This document shows, in pieces, positions 16,020 through 25,081 of a stretch of DNA of 64,000 bases. The DNA comes from Paludibacteraceae bacterium. Its GTDB lineage: Bacteria > Bacteroidota > Bacteroidia > Bacteroidales > Paludibacteraceae. Within the stretch, counting starts at the first letter, position 1; each line of letters starts with the position of its first letter. The position numbers were made by a program, and so were the translations under genes. The stretch lies in the NCBI GenBank assembly GCA_016283095.1, contig JAEEMG010000016.1, positions 1 through 64,000 of the forward strand. The letters are read 5' to 3'. The notes below the pieces were generated by a model that was given only the letters and a program-made list of their open reading frames with translations, was not told the origin of the DNA and made no database searches.

Positions 16020-17510
16020 ATGGATTTTGTACTAAGAATGAAGGATGTCGCTCCTCGTATCTGGGGAGTCGAGTTTCCTGATAACATAAATTTTGAGGTC
16101 AAACCTGGCGAGGTTTGGTGTATTCTTGGAGAGAATGGTTCCGGCAAAACAATGCTTTTGGATCTGATCTCAGGTAAAAGCGGTATTCGTGGTGGTGAGT
16201 TGAAATACGGATTTTTTGATCCAAACAATCGTCCGGAGGGAATCAAGTACGCTAGCGACATGATCCGCACAATGTGTTTTGAGAGCGCGTACAAACTTGC
16301 TGATTACAACAACATGTATTATCAGCAGCGTTTCAATTCGCAGGATAATGAGTTGGCTCCTACGGTTGGAGAACTGTTGAAGATGAGTGTCGAGAAGAAG
16401 AAGGGAAACCGTATGCTTGATGAGGATTTGTTAAAGTCGTTGATGGAGAAAATGAAAATCAACGATATCATCAATAAACATATCATAATGTTGAGCAGTG
16501 GAGAATTGCGTCGTTTCCTTATTGCTGAATCACTGATTTCTGCACCTCAATTGCTCCTCGTCGACAATCCTTTTATTGGACTTGATCCTGCTATGATGAA
16601 GGAACTCAATGATTTCTTCACATTGCTTGCACAAAATGGTCAGATGATGATTTTCTCATGTCCGAGTGAGGAGGAGATCCCAGATTGTGCCACACATATC
16701 CTTCCTGTTAAAGATAAAAGATATCTTCCTGGAATTGAAAAGGATAAATATCTTGCCGATTCGGCTCTTAGGTCGACGGTGTTCGCTCCACGTAAGTTCA
16801 AAACGGATGAGCTACAGGCTACAGTGTTGTCGAAACCAGATTTTGATGAGGTGTTCTGTATGACCAATGTGAATGTCTCTTATCCAGGCAGAACATTGTT
16901 CAAGGATCTAAATTGGCGTATTATGAAGGGTGAGAAATGGAGTTTGTCCGGACAAAACGGTTCTGGCAAAAGTACTCTTCTTTCACTTTTGTCTGCAGAC
17001 AATCCGAAAGCTTATTCGTTGGATATCAGATTGTTTGGACGTCAGCGTGGAACAGGAGAAAGTATTTGGGACATCAAACGTCATATAGGATATATATCAA
17101 GTGAGATGCATCTTTATTTTCGTCAAGACCAGCCATGCAAGAAGATTGTGGCATCAGGATTCTTCGACACGATCGGATTGTTCCGTACTCCTACGGATGC
17201 TCAATATGAGTTGGCATTGCAATGGATGAAACTTTTAGGTATAGATCATCTAGCAGAGCAGTCATTCTTGAAAGTGTCTGGTGGAGAGCAACGTCTTGTG
17301 CTAATCTGCAGAACGATGGTTAAAAATCCGGATCTGCTTATCCTCGACGAGCCACTTCATGGATTAGACATTGCAAATAAGCGTCGTGTGCGTGAGATTG
17401 TGGAGAAATATGCGGCTCAGGATGAGAAAACATTGATTTACGTCACTCACCGTAAATTGGAGATTCCGTCTTGTGTCACAAAACATTTTGAGATTCAGAA
17501 ATTAGGTTAA
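16020..17510 (+). CDS. twin ABC ATPase (ModF-like), soluble
   Basis: Two ABC ATPase domains in one 496-residue chain and no membrane segments. Domain 1: Walker A GENGSGKT (about residues 39-46), signature LSSGE, Walker B LLLVDNP. Domain 2: Walker A GQNGSGKS (about 317-324), signature VSGGE, Walker B LLILDEPLHGLD. In domain 1 the catalytic glutamate after Walker B is Asn, so that site probably binds ATP without normal hydrolysis. Layout and length resemble ModF/PhrA-type proteins rather than ABC-F translation factors, as there is no long charged linker. The start lies one base after the smpB stop. Confidence 0.85.
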   Translation: MDFVLRMKDVAPRIWGVEFPDNINFEVKPGEVWCILGENGSGKTMLLDLISGKSGIRGGELKYGFFDPNNRPEGIKYASDMIRTMCFESAYKLADYNNMYYQQRFNSQDNELAPTVGELLKMSVEKKKGNRMLDEDLLKSLMEKMKINDIINKHIIMLSSGELRRFLIAESLISAPQLLLVDNPFIGLDPAMMKELNDFFTLLAQNGQMMIFSCPSEEEIPDCATHILPVKDKRYLPGIEKDKYLADSALRSTVFAPRKFKTDELQATVLSKPDFDEVFCMTNVNVSYPGRTLFKDLNWRIMKGEKWSLSGQNGSGKSTLLSLLSADNPKAYSLDIRLFGRQRGTGESIWDIKRHIGYISSEMHLYFRQDQPCKKIVASGFFDTIGLFRTPTDAQYELALQWMKLLGIDHLAEQSFLKVSGGEQRLVLICRTMVKNPDLLILDEPLHGLDIANKRRVREIVEKYAAQDEKTLIYVTHRKLEIPSCVTKHFEIQKLG

Positions 17511-17513
17511 CTC

Positions 17514-17543
17514 AAAGTTTTTCACTTAATTGGTGAAACTTTT
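17514..17543 (+). terminator. possible terminator after the twin ABC gene
   Basis: AAAGT..TTCAC pairs with GTGAAACTTT across a 7-base loop with a two-base bulge, then TTCC. The tail is short. Confidence 0.45.
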
Positions 17544-17592
17544 CCGTTTGACAAATATTTGTGAATGGGTTACAACTTAATTTGATTGTTGC

Positions 17593-19611
17593 ATGAAGAA
17601 ACTGTTGTATTTCATAATTACGATATTTGTGCTGATAGCTTTGGCTGTCGGTGCTGTATTCATTTTCTCTGACACCATCATGAAGAAGGTGCTGGATAAA
17701 GAGTTGAATGAAGTCCGTGATAAATATGGAGTTCAGGTCGAATATGACGATTTGAAATTCAATGATCTTTCTTCAATGACGTTCAATGGAATCTCCTTGT
17801 ATAAAGTAGACGCGGATAAAAACATCACTGATACTATCGCTACCGTCGACAGCCTCACTGCGACAGCCCAGCTACGCAGTTTGATGAAGAAAAAACTCAA
17901 ATTGGTGAGTTTGAGAATTGCTGGAGTGGATGTTGTGTATAAGATGAAATCGCACAGAAGTGATGCGGATAGTGTGGAGGTTGAGGCTGAGAATGTGGAG
18001 CAGGGCAGTAAGAAAAGCATTTACGAAAAATTCAATCAAGCTACAGGGTTGTTTTTCAGAATGATGCCAGAACGCTTCTCACTTACAGATTTTAATTTGT
18101 CGGTCGAGTCTGACTCTTTCTATGCGAAGATTGCCGTTCCTAGATTCCAGATTAAGGATGATAAGTTTGAGTCTGATGTCATTTGTCAGGAGATGACGCA
18201 TGAGATCCAGAACCTGTCTCTTACCGGAACGTATCAGCGTAATGATCAGACAATTACTGCGGATATCCAATCCAATAGTGATACAGCAAGAGTTATAGTT
18301 CCATTTATAGAATATAAGTACGGAGCCAAGATAGCCGCGAATATCTTTTTCGTAAAGGTGTCGGTAGACGCAGATGAAAGTGCCGGACTGTTTAAGATTA
18401 GAGGTAACGCGTCGGCAGAGTATCTATCCATTTATCATGAGCGACTATCTGCACAGACATTGAATTGCGGTTCTCCATCATCGGATTTCCTTTTGAATAT
18501 CGACAAGAATAGTATAGAATTAGATAGCTCGACGGTGGTGCGTCTGGAAAAACTTGAGTTTTCTCCATACGTGAAACTCGACAAAGGAGACAATTTCGGT
18601 TTGACAATCAAACTTAATAAAGACAGATTTCCAGCCGATAATTTGTTCTCTTCTATTCCACGAGGTTTGATGCCAAGTTTGGAGGGAATAAAAGTAGAAG
18701 GAGATATAGATTATCATTTATTGTTCAGTTTTGATATGGACAATATTGATTCTTTGCAGTTCGCATCTTCGATGAAAAAGTATCCAGGCTTCAAGATCAC
18801 GAAGTTCGGCAACGTCGACCTCAGGAAGATGCAAGATACATTTACCTATTTAGCCTATGATCAGAACGTGCTGCAACGCAAGATATTGGTGAGTGAGGCG
18901 AATCCAAACTACCGTAAGCTGGATGATATTTCCGTCTACTTGAGAAATGCGGTGCTATTTAGCGAGGATCCAAGTTTCTTCCGTCATCGGGGATTTTTGG
19001 AAAGTGCGTTGAGAGAAAGCATGATCAAGAATATCAAGGAGAAGAGATTTGCGAGAGGAGGAAGTACAATCTCGATGCAGCTTGTGAAAAACGTATTTCT
19101 AAACCGAGAGAAGAAACTTCAGCGTAAGGCGGAAGAGGCGATGATAGTGTGGCTGATTGAAAACAACGTTCTTACATCAAAAGACAGAATGTATGAAGTC
19201 TATCTCAATGTGATAGAGTGGGGACCAAATGTGTATGGAGCGGCTGAGGCAGCTAAGTTTTATTTTGGTAAAGAACCGTCAAAACTGACTGCAGAAGAGG
19301 CAATCTACCTTGCGATGATCATCCCACGTCCGAAGAAATTCAAATGGTGTTTCGATGACGAAGGCAAACTACGTGATTCCTACGAGCAGTATTTCTCTAC
19401 AATATCAGGTAGAATGCTGAATGCGGAAATCATTTCGGAAAAAGAGAAAGAAAAGATATCTTGCAAAAATGTCGAGCTTACCGGAGATGCCGCTAAGATG
19501 TTGAAGAGTGGCGCATCAGTGACCACAGAGGAAGAAGATGACGTGGAAGAGGCGGAAGAAAAACCAAGCATCTTTAAGAAACTCTTCAAGTTTAGAAAGA
19601 AGGGAAAATGA
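17593..19611 (+). CDS. AsmA-like protein with GT51 peptidoglycan transglycosylase domain
   Basis: A 672-residue inner-membrane protein: one N-terminal membrane segment (residues 5-25), a periplasmic region of about 390 residues that starts like AsmA/DUF748 proteins (VEYDDLKFNDLSSMTFNGI), then a GT51 domain (about 420-620). GT51 motifs are SEDPSFFRHRGF with catalytic Glu458, RGGSTISMQLVKN, LQRKAEEAM and YEVYLNVIEWG. It polymerises lipid II glycan strands. There is no transpeptidase domain, unlike class A PBPs. A tail of about 50 residues rich in Glu and Lys follows. The AsmA-like front may bind lipid or place the enzyme (inference). Confidence 0.87.
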   Translation: MKKLLYFIITIFVLIALAVGAVFIFSDTIMKKVLDKELNEVRDKYGVQVEYDDLKFNDLSSMTFNGISLYKVDADKNITDTIATVDSLTATAQLRSLMKKKLKLVSLRIAGVDVVYKMKSHRSDADSVEVEAENVEQGSKKSIYEKFNQATGLFFRMMPERFSLTDFNLSVESDSFYAKIAVPRFQIKDDKFESDVICQEMTHEIQNLSLTGTYQRNDQTITADIQSNSDTARVIVPFIEYKYGAKIAANIFFVKVSVDADESAGLFKIRGNASAEYLSIYHERLSAQTLNCGSPSSDFLLNIDKNSIELDSSTVVRLEKLEFSPYVKLDKGDNFGLTIKLNKDRFPADNLFSSIPRGLMPSLEGIKVEGDIDYHLLFSFDMDNIDSLQFASSMKKYPGFKITKFGNVDLRKMQDTFTYLAYDQNVLQRKILVSEANPNYRKLDDISVYLRNAVLFSEDPSFFRHRGFLESALRESMIKNIKEKRFARGGSTISMQLVKNVFLNREKKLQRKAEEAMIVWLIENNVLTSKDRMYEVYLNVIEWGPNVYGAAEAAKFYFGKEPSKLTAEEAIYLAMIIPRPKKFKWCFDDEGKLRDSYEQYFSTISGRMLNAEIISEKEKEKISCKNVELTGDAAKMLKSGASVTTEEEDDVEEAEEKPSIFKKLFKFRKKGK

Positions 19612-19736
19612 TGATTGGCATGGGGGACAATAAGGGAAGACTATGAAAAGTTTGTGATAAAATAGTTTTGCAAATTTGCATATGTTGGAATATTTTGTAA
19701 AATTTGCATAAAATTTGGTTTAGTAACATTAAAGAA

Positions 19737-20717
19737 ATGAAAAAACAAAGTTTTGTAGCGAATCCTTTATACGACAGCGTGTTTAAGTTCATGATGGAAG
19801 ATGAGCAAGTAGCGCATACGTTGTTGTCTGCATTGTTGAAGAAAGATATTGTCAGTGTTGAGATGCGTCCGAATGAGTACTCCAACGCCAACAAGGATAA
19901 TGACCGTATATCAATATTTCGTATTGATTTTGGAGCTCTTGTTAGAGAGAAAGATGGCAAGGAACATTTGATCTTGATTGAGGTACAGAAGACGTGGCGC
20001 AGCACAGAGATTTCTCGTTTCCGCCAATATCTTGGAGTTCAGTATGAGAATAAAAGGAATCTGGATGTTAATGGTAATTCTTTACCTATAGTGTCTATTT
20101 ATATACTTGGACATAAGGTCGGCAAAATCAAGGAGCCGGTTGTTTATGTTAGTCGCAAGTATTTAGATTATGATTCAAAAGAAATTACTGAAGGTGTGCC
20201 AGATCCATTTGTTGAGAGTCTTACTCATGACAGCATAATTGTACAGGTCCCTTATCTAAAAGGAAAGGCTCGGAATAGAGTAGAAAAATTGTTATCGGTA
20301 TTCGACCAGACTTATGTTCAGGATGGAGATCCACAATTTGTTTCTGTGTCTGACCGAGATATTTCAGAAGATAAAGATATGGAAAGAATCATCAATCGAC
20401 TTGCAAAAGCAGCCACAATCTCAGATATTCGTATGACTATGAATATCGAGGATGAAATTTATTCTGAGTTGGAAAACTTAGACACAAAGATTCTTTCCCA
20501 GAAAAAAGCATTGGCTCAGAAAGATAAGCAGTTGGCACATCAGGAAGAGCAGTTGGCACATCAGGAAGAGCAGTTGGCACATCAGGAAGAACAGTTGGCA
20601 CATCAGAAGGATATGCTTCGATTCACAATCAAGATGCTTGTGGAAAGTGGTAAAACTCTGTCGGAAATTGCTGATAACCTACATCTTGATATCGAGGATA
20701 TTAAAGAACTGATGTGA
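19737..20717 (+). CDS. Rpn/PD-(D/E)XK nuclease-family protein with heptad repeat
   Basis: A 326-residue protein of the family known as PD-(D/E)XK transposase-like or Rpn recombination-promoting nucleases. It starts with NPLYDSVFKFMMEDE and carries the nuclease core: Asp in FRIDFGALV and ExQ in HLILIEVQKTW. A coiled region contains near-perfect copies of QLAHQEE, encoded by a 21-bp tandem repeat. The C-terminal SGKTLSEIADNLHLDIEDI resembles a small helix-turn-helix. Such genes are typically multicopy in Bacteroidota; the role is unsettled. The start is the ATG at 19737 beginning KKQSF. Confidence 0.85.
   Translation: MKKQSFVANPLYDSVFKFMMEDEQVAHTLLSALLKKDIVSVEMRPNEYSNANKDNDRISIFRIDFGALVREKDGKEHLILIEVQKTWRSTEISRFRQYLGVQYENKRNLDVNGNSLPIVSIYILGHKVGKIKEPVVYVSRKYLDYDSKEITEGVPDPFVESLTHDSIIVQVPYLKGKARNRVEKLLSVFDQTYVQDGDPQFVSVSDRDISEDKDMERIINRLAKAATISDIRMTMNIEDEIYSELENLDTKILSQKKALAQKDKQLAHQEEQLAHQEEQLAHQEEQLAHQKDMLRFTIKMLVESGKTLSEIADNLHLDIEDIKELM
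20529..20612 (+). repeat. 21-bp tandem repeat inside the Rpn-like gene
   Basis: Units at 20529-20549, 20550-20570 and 20571-20591 are identical save for the last base, and 20592-20612 begins a diverged fourth. Each adds seven residues (QLAHQEE), so copy number changes keep the frame. Confidence 0.95.
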
Positions 20718-21064
20718 GATTGTAAAGGCAAAAACAGAGACTGAGGTCATCACAGGAAAGGTTTTCAAAAAATAGAAATAAGACGGTTATTTTTGTAAGA
20801 CATAAAAAAAGACAGCGACTCTCTGAGCCGCTGTAGCTTTTTGCATATCATTTTCTCCGACGTTACTTGATCTAGGAGCATTGCCATATCATACTCTGTG
20901 CAAATCCACACATGTTGTCATTTCAGTTTGTCTTCTGCTTGTCTTCCTTTCCTGTATTTGTTTGCCGTCTTATTATTATTTGTTATTATTTCCTTTGCAT
21001 ACATCGTTTTTTCCATTGATTTTTATATTTTTGCTTTTGTGAAACGAGTTGTTTCAAATATAGT
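20718..21064. other. intergenic region with a bidirectional hairpin
   Basis: 347 bases between the Rpn-like gene and the hybrid regulator. It holds the hairpin at 20812-20842, then AT-rich sequence with TATTTTTG near 21027 as a possible -7 element for the regulator. No gene seen. Confidence 0.5.
20812..20842 (+). terminator. terminator after the Rpn-like gene
   Basis: ACAGCG (20812-20817) pairs with CGCTGT (20829-20834), followed by AGCTTTTT. An A run upstream would allow use from the other strand. Confidence 0.6.
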
Positions 21065-24000
21065 ATGCGGAACATGATTTTAAGATTACTTACAATACTT
21101 TATCTAACATTTGCATTTTGCGGCTTGACATCTGCTGTTAAGCATGTTGACTTGCGTAATAATGTCAAAGATGTGCATTATAGCATTGCCCAATACACTA
21201 CAGTCGACGGAATGGGAAGTGACAGGGTTTTTGATTTGATGCAGGATTCACATAAAAATGTATGGATCGCCACGGATTTCTCTCTCGACCGTTTTGATGG
21301 CAAAACTTTTCATCACTATACAAAAGACAAATACACTGAATTGCAACGTAATGATTTGAGAATTGTGACTAAGTGTGTGATCAATGGAAAGGAGGAGATT
21401 TTTGTCGGCTCTTGCAATGGTCTTTGTATGAGATATGATGAGACGTTTGATAAATTTATAGATATCAAACCATTGGAGTACGAAACCAATATTTATAAAG
21501 AGCCACATCAGTTCAAGGTTTGCAATGATGGCAACTGCTATATGTCCACCGTGGATGGCTTTTATAAATACGATGGTGAACGCTTCACTCACGAGTTTGA
21601 CATGTTTGAGCCAACTCGTAAAATGTTTATTCTGGATTTCTTTGTTGATGATCGCCAACGTTTCTATTTCGGTGATATCCAGAATTTTACTGTGATGGAC
21701 AAGAGCGGAAAGGTTATCAAGAAATATTCGGAATCTGATGGATGCTCTGGTTTGGTTTTTAAGTTTATCGAACTTCCTGGCTCACGTCTTGCTGTAATCA
21801 GCAGTGGCTCTGTCATTCAGGTGCTCAACATTGGAGGCGACAGTTTGGAGATAGAATCTGTTGTCAAACTCCCGTTTCTTTCCACATATGATGTTTTCCT
21901 TGCGTCTGATGGCAAACTATATATGGCTACTGACGGAGATGGACTTTGGCGCGTCGATACTGATCTGAATGAGAAATCTGTGGTCGAGCATATCCTTTCT
22001 TATGGAGAACAACCCAAAGAGTTAAGCAAAATCTATACAATTATGCAGAGTGCCGACAATGATATTTGGCTCGGCACACAGATGGGTGGTGTCTTCCGTC
22101 TTTCTCTTGACAGGGAGAAGGGAGTGAACTATTCCACTGATTTTGGCTTGGATAATTTTGTTGTTTCTGATTTCTTGGAATTCCCTAACGGTGATATCTT
22201 TATGGCTACCGATGGACAGGGTGCTTTTATACTCGACAATAAATTTCAGGTTAAAAAGAAAATCTCGTTGACTTCAAACAATGTCCTGCGTGCGGAATGG
22301 AACAAACGTGGCAAGATCTGGCTTTCCACTTGGGGCGATGGTATTCTTGAAATGGATCCGTTGACATTCAATACCAAGGTCCTTGAGTTTGAATATCCTG
22401 AGATGGTGCGACCTAAATGTGTCTACTCTGTGGCTGAGACAGCATCTGGAGAGATCTATCTCTGTACGGCAGGAATGGGTCTGTGGATCCGACGCACTAA
22501 CGGAAAATGGGAGCCTGTGGATATGCGTGAAGGAGACTATACGGTAGAAGACAATTGGGTTTTCAATGCTTTGGAGACTCCTAATCATAATGTTTGGGTC
22601 GTCACTTCAAATTCGATAGCGTTGATTAAAGATGGAGTCTTGAAGCATGCGTTACCTTGTGTGGTGATGGAAAAGACTCACAATCCTATCATGTTTGCGG
22701 ATTCTAAGATTGATGGATACGGAAATCTTTATGTCGCAACGACCCGTGGTATAATGGTGATCATGGAGTCGACTCTGGAATACAAGATGTTGGATTATCT
22801 CCCGTCTTCTTTGGATTTCAGATCTATAGAGAAGAAGAACGACGGTACATTTGTTTGTGCGACGTCGGCAGGTATACTAAGTTTCAATCCGACTACGCAG
22901 AAATATTCGTTGATACCTACTAATTCGTTGAAATCACAGAAGAAATTTTTTACAAATTCGTCGCTGTTGATACGTAAAAGCGGACAGATTCTTGCCGGAA
23001 CTTCAAGCGGATTCTACATCGTGTCTGATTCGTTGAAACAACAATCCAATAAGATTGGCGATCTGAATTGGGGCTCTGTGTATGTCAACGGTAATCGTCT
23101 CCATCCGGATGACGTGCTGTCGATAGAGGCGTCACACAACAAAAATGTCAATGTCGAGGTGAGGGTGGCGGATTTCCGTGAGAATGTTCAGGATCGTCTG
23201 TATTATAAACTGGAAGGCAAGGATAACAACTGGAGTGAAGTGCCGGAAGACAAGATGATCAGATTCTCGTATTTGCCAAGTGGAAACTTCAAGTTGAAAG
23301 TCGCATATTTGAAAGACGCGAATAAGGTAGAGCCTACAGAATTTTTGGAGATGAAACTGGCTGTCTCACCTGAATGGTATCAGTCTTGGTGGTTCTACTT
23401 GATAATGTTGGCTTTCATTGTGTTAGGTTTCAAGGTGGTGTATGAGTACCGTCTACGCAAACACATGATCCAGGAGAAAATTTTGAAAGAGAAGGTCGCT
23501 GAACGTACGGAGGAACTTCGTACTGCACTCGATATGAAGGAGAATATCATCTCTGTGATTGCGCATGATCTTAAAAACTCAATGTTTGGTATAGTAGGAG
23601 CTTTGTCGCCATACAACGATGAGAATGCACCTAAGAATGCCGAGACAGAGAAACTGAAAAAAGCTTACGAACAGGCAAGCACATTGCAGAACACTATGCT
23701 TTCTCTTGTCAATTGGGCGATTGCGAAGCGAGAGACAACAAAGCCAGTTTTGGTTGAGACTGATGTCGTGGCAATCTTGGAAGAGGTTGTAAACTTGAAT
23801 TGTGCGGTGATAGAGGATAAGCAGATATCTATTGTACGTAAATTTAAGACAACAGATTATGCTTCTTCAGATGAAAGAATGTTGTCGACTATACTTCGTA
23901 ACCTGATGAACAACAGTATCAAGTACACTCCTGAAAATGGAGAGATCGTATTGTCTACATATTCAAATGACGGAAAATTCTTTGTGGAGTTCTGTGACAA

Positions 24001-25006
24001 TGGAAAAGGTATGACGCCGGAACAGTTGGAGGTGTTACGTGCATCTTCAGGCGTTATAAAGAATGGAGAGACTGGTTTCAGCGGAGAGATCTCAACAGGT
24101 TTGGGATTCTCTTTGATCTATAGTTATCTTGATATTCTTGGAGCGACGATGCAGATTGAAAGTGAAGTTGGAAAAGGCACACGTATCACTGTTGGAATGC
24201 CTGCTGCAGAACAAAAGAATGCTGATAAGAAACTTGATGTGAATGAGAAGATTTCTCTTGATTTCTCATTCATGCAGAATAAACGAATATTGGTGGTTGA
24301 GGACGACGAGTTGATTCTCGACAATATTAAGAATCTTCTGTCTGGATACTCCAAAGTCGACACGGCTAACAATGGCCAGGTTGCTTACACAAAAGCATTG
24401 CAGACTATTCCTGATTTGATTGTCAGCGATTTGCAGATGCCAATTGTGAATGGTTTTGAACTATGTAAGATGCTGCGTTCTCAGGAAAAGACGAAGAATA
24501 TTCCATTTGTTGTCATGTCTGCTTCAGGAAGTGAGAGAGCAAAATTGTCCACTTTGAAGGTCGGAGCACTCGATTATATCAACAAACCATTCAAGAATGA
24601 GGAGATGTTGCTCAAGATATACAATATTTTGAAATTGAGGAATGAATCTCCAGATCAGACTAGCAATATTCAGGACGAGGCATTGGAAATCGGATTTGTG
24701 AAGGATTTCAATGCGATGATTGAAGAACATTATTCCGAAAGTGATTTGACAATCGGAAAGATGGCGTCGCTTCTATGTATGAGTACCGCTACATTAGGAC
24801 GCCGTTGTTCAACCCATTTCGACAAAACTCCGATCCAGTTGCTTCTCGACTACCGTATGAATCTTTCACACACGATGCTTACGATGCCAAACCAGTCGTT
24901 GTCAATCAGTGATATCGCATATAAAGTTGGATTCTCGGATCCTGCATATTTCTCAAAGAAATTCAAGGAATACTTTGGCGTCGCACCGTCGCAGGTGATT
25001 GGATGA
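21065..25006 (+). CDS. hybrid two-component system sensor-regulator (HTCS)
   Basis: One 1313-residue chain combines a sensor kinase and a transcription factor. Order: signal peptide (1-24); periplasmic two-component propeller repeats (about 35-660, for example DSHKNVWIATDFSLDRFDG); Y_Y_Y domain (about 685-760); membrane segment (about 775-793); HisKA with His834 in IAHDLKNS; HATPase with NNSIKYTPENG, DNGKGM and STGLGFSL; receiver with Asp1122 (SDLQMP) and Lys1174; AraC-type DNA-binding domain (about 1208-1311). HTCS proteins usually sense glycans and control SusC/SusD loci, but no such genes are nearby. The next gene is a POT peptide transporter. Confidence 0.95.
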   Translation: MRNMILRLLTILYLTFAFCGLTSAVKHVDLRNNVKDVHYSIAQYTTVDGMGSDRVFDLMQDSHKNVWIATDFSLDRFDGKTFHHYTKDKYTELQRNDLRIVTKCVINGKEEIFVGSCNGLCMRYDETFDKFIDIKPLEYETNIYKEPHQFKVCNDGNCYMSTVDGFYKYDGERFTHEFDMFEPTRKMFILDFFVDDRQRFYFGDIQNFTVMDKSGKVIKKYSESDGCSGLVFKFIELPGSRLAVISSGSVIQVLNIGGDSLEIESVVKLPFLSTYDVFLASDGKLYMATDGDGLWRVDTDLNEKSVVEHILSYGEQPKELSKIYTIMQSADNDIWLGTQMGGVFRLSLDREKGVNYSTDFGLDNFVVSDFLEFPNGDIFMATDGQGAFILDNKFQVKKKISLTSNNVLRAEWNKRGKIWLSTWGDGILEMDPLTFNTKVLEFEYPEMVRPKCVYSVAETASGEIYLCTAGMGLWIRRTNGKWEPVDMREGDYTVEDNWVFNALETPNHNVWVVTSNSIALIKDGVLKHALPCVVMEKTHNPIMFADSKIDGYGNLYVATTRGIMVIMESTLEYKMLDYLPSSLDFRSIEKKNDGTFVCATSAGILSFNPTTQKYSLIPTNSLKSQKKFFTNSSLLIRKSGQILAGTSSGFYIVSDSLKQQSNKIGDLNWGSVYVNGNRLHPDDVLSIEASHNKNVNVEVRVADFRENVQDRLYYKLEGKDNNWSEVPEDKMIRFSYLPSGNFKLKVAYLKDANKVEPTEFLEMKLAVSPEWYQSWWFYLIMLAFIVLGFKVVYEYRLRKHMIQEKILKEKVAERTEELRTALDMKENIISVIAHDLKNSMFGIVGALSPYNDENAPKNAETEKLKKAYEQASTLQNTMLSLVNWAIAKRETTKPVLVETDVVAILEEVVNLNCAVIEDKQISIVRKFKTTDYASSDERMLSTILRNLMNNSIKYTPENGEIVLSTYSNDGKFFVEFCDNGKGMTPEQLEVLRASSGVIKNGETGFSGEISTGLGFSLIYSYLDILGATMQIESEVGKGTRITVGMPAAEQKNADKKLDVNEKISLDFSFMQNKRILVVEDDELILDNIKNLLSGYSKVDTANNGQVAYTKALQTIPDLIVSDLQMPIVNGFELCKMLRSQEKTKNIPFVVMSASGSERAKLSTLKVGALDYINKPFKNEEMLLKIYNILKLRNESPDQTSNIQDEALEIGFVKDFNAMIEEHYSESDLTIGKMASLLCMSTATLGRRCSTHFDKTPIQLLLDYRMNLSHTMLTMPNQSLSISDIAYKVGFSDPAYFSKKFKEYFGVAPSQVIG

Positions 25007-25027
25007 TAGCGGTATGCAAAGTGTTGA

Positions 25028-25059
25028 TTTGGCGTAACTGAAAGTTTTTTATATCTTTG
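25028..25059 (+). promoter_or_regulatory. promoter of the POT transporter gene
   Basis: TTTG at 25028-25031 and TATCTTTG at 25052-25059 with a 20-base spacer, 22 bases before the ATG. The transporter is therefore not simply read through from the HTCS gene. Confidence 0.75.
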
Positions 25060-25081
25060 CCGATAATAAATACGGTCGAAT

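Noticed and set aside
19737..20717. Insertion sequence transposase
   Set aside because: The family is sometimes called transposase-like, but I see no terminal inverted repeats or target duplication around the gene, and the core is a PD-(D/E)XK nuclease.
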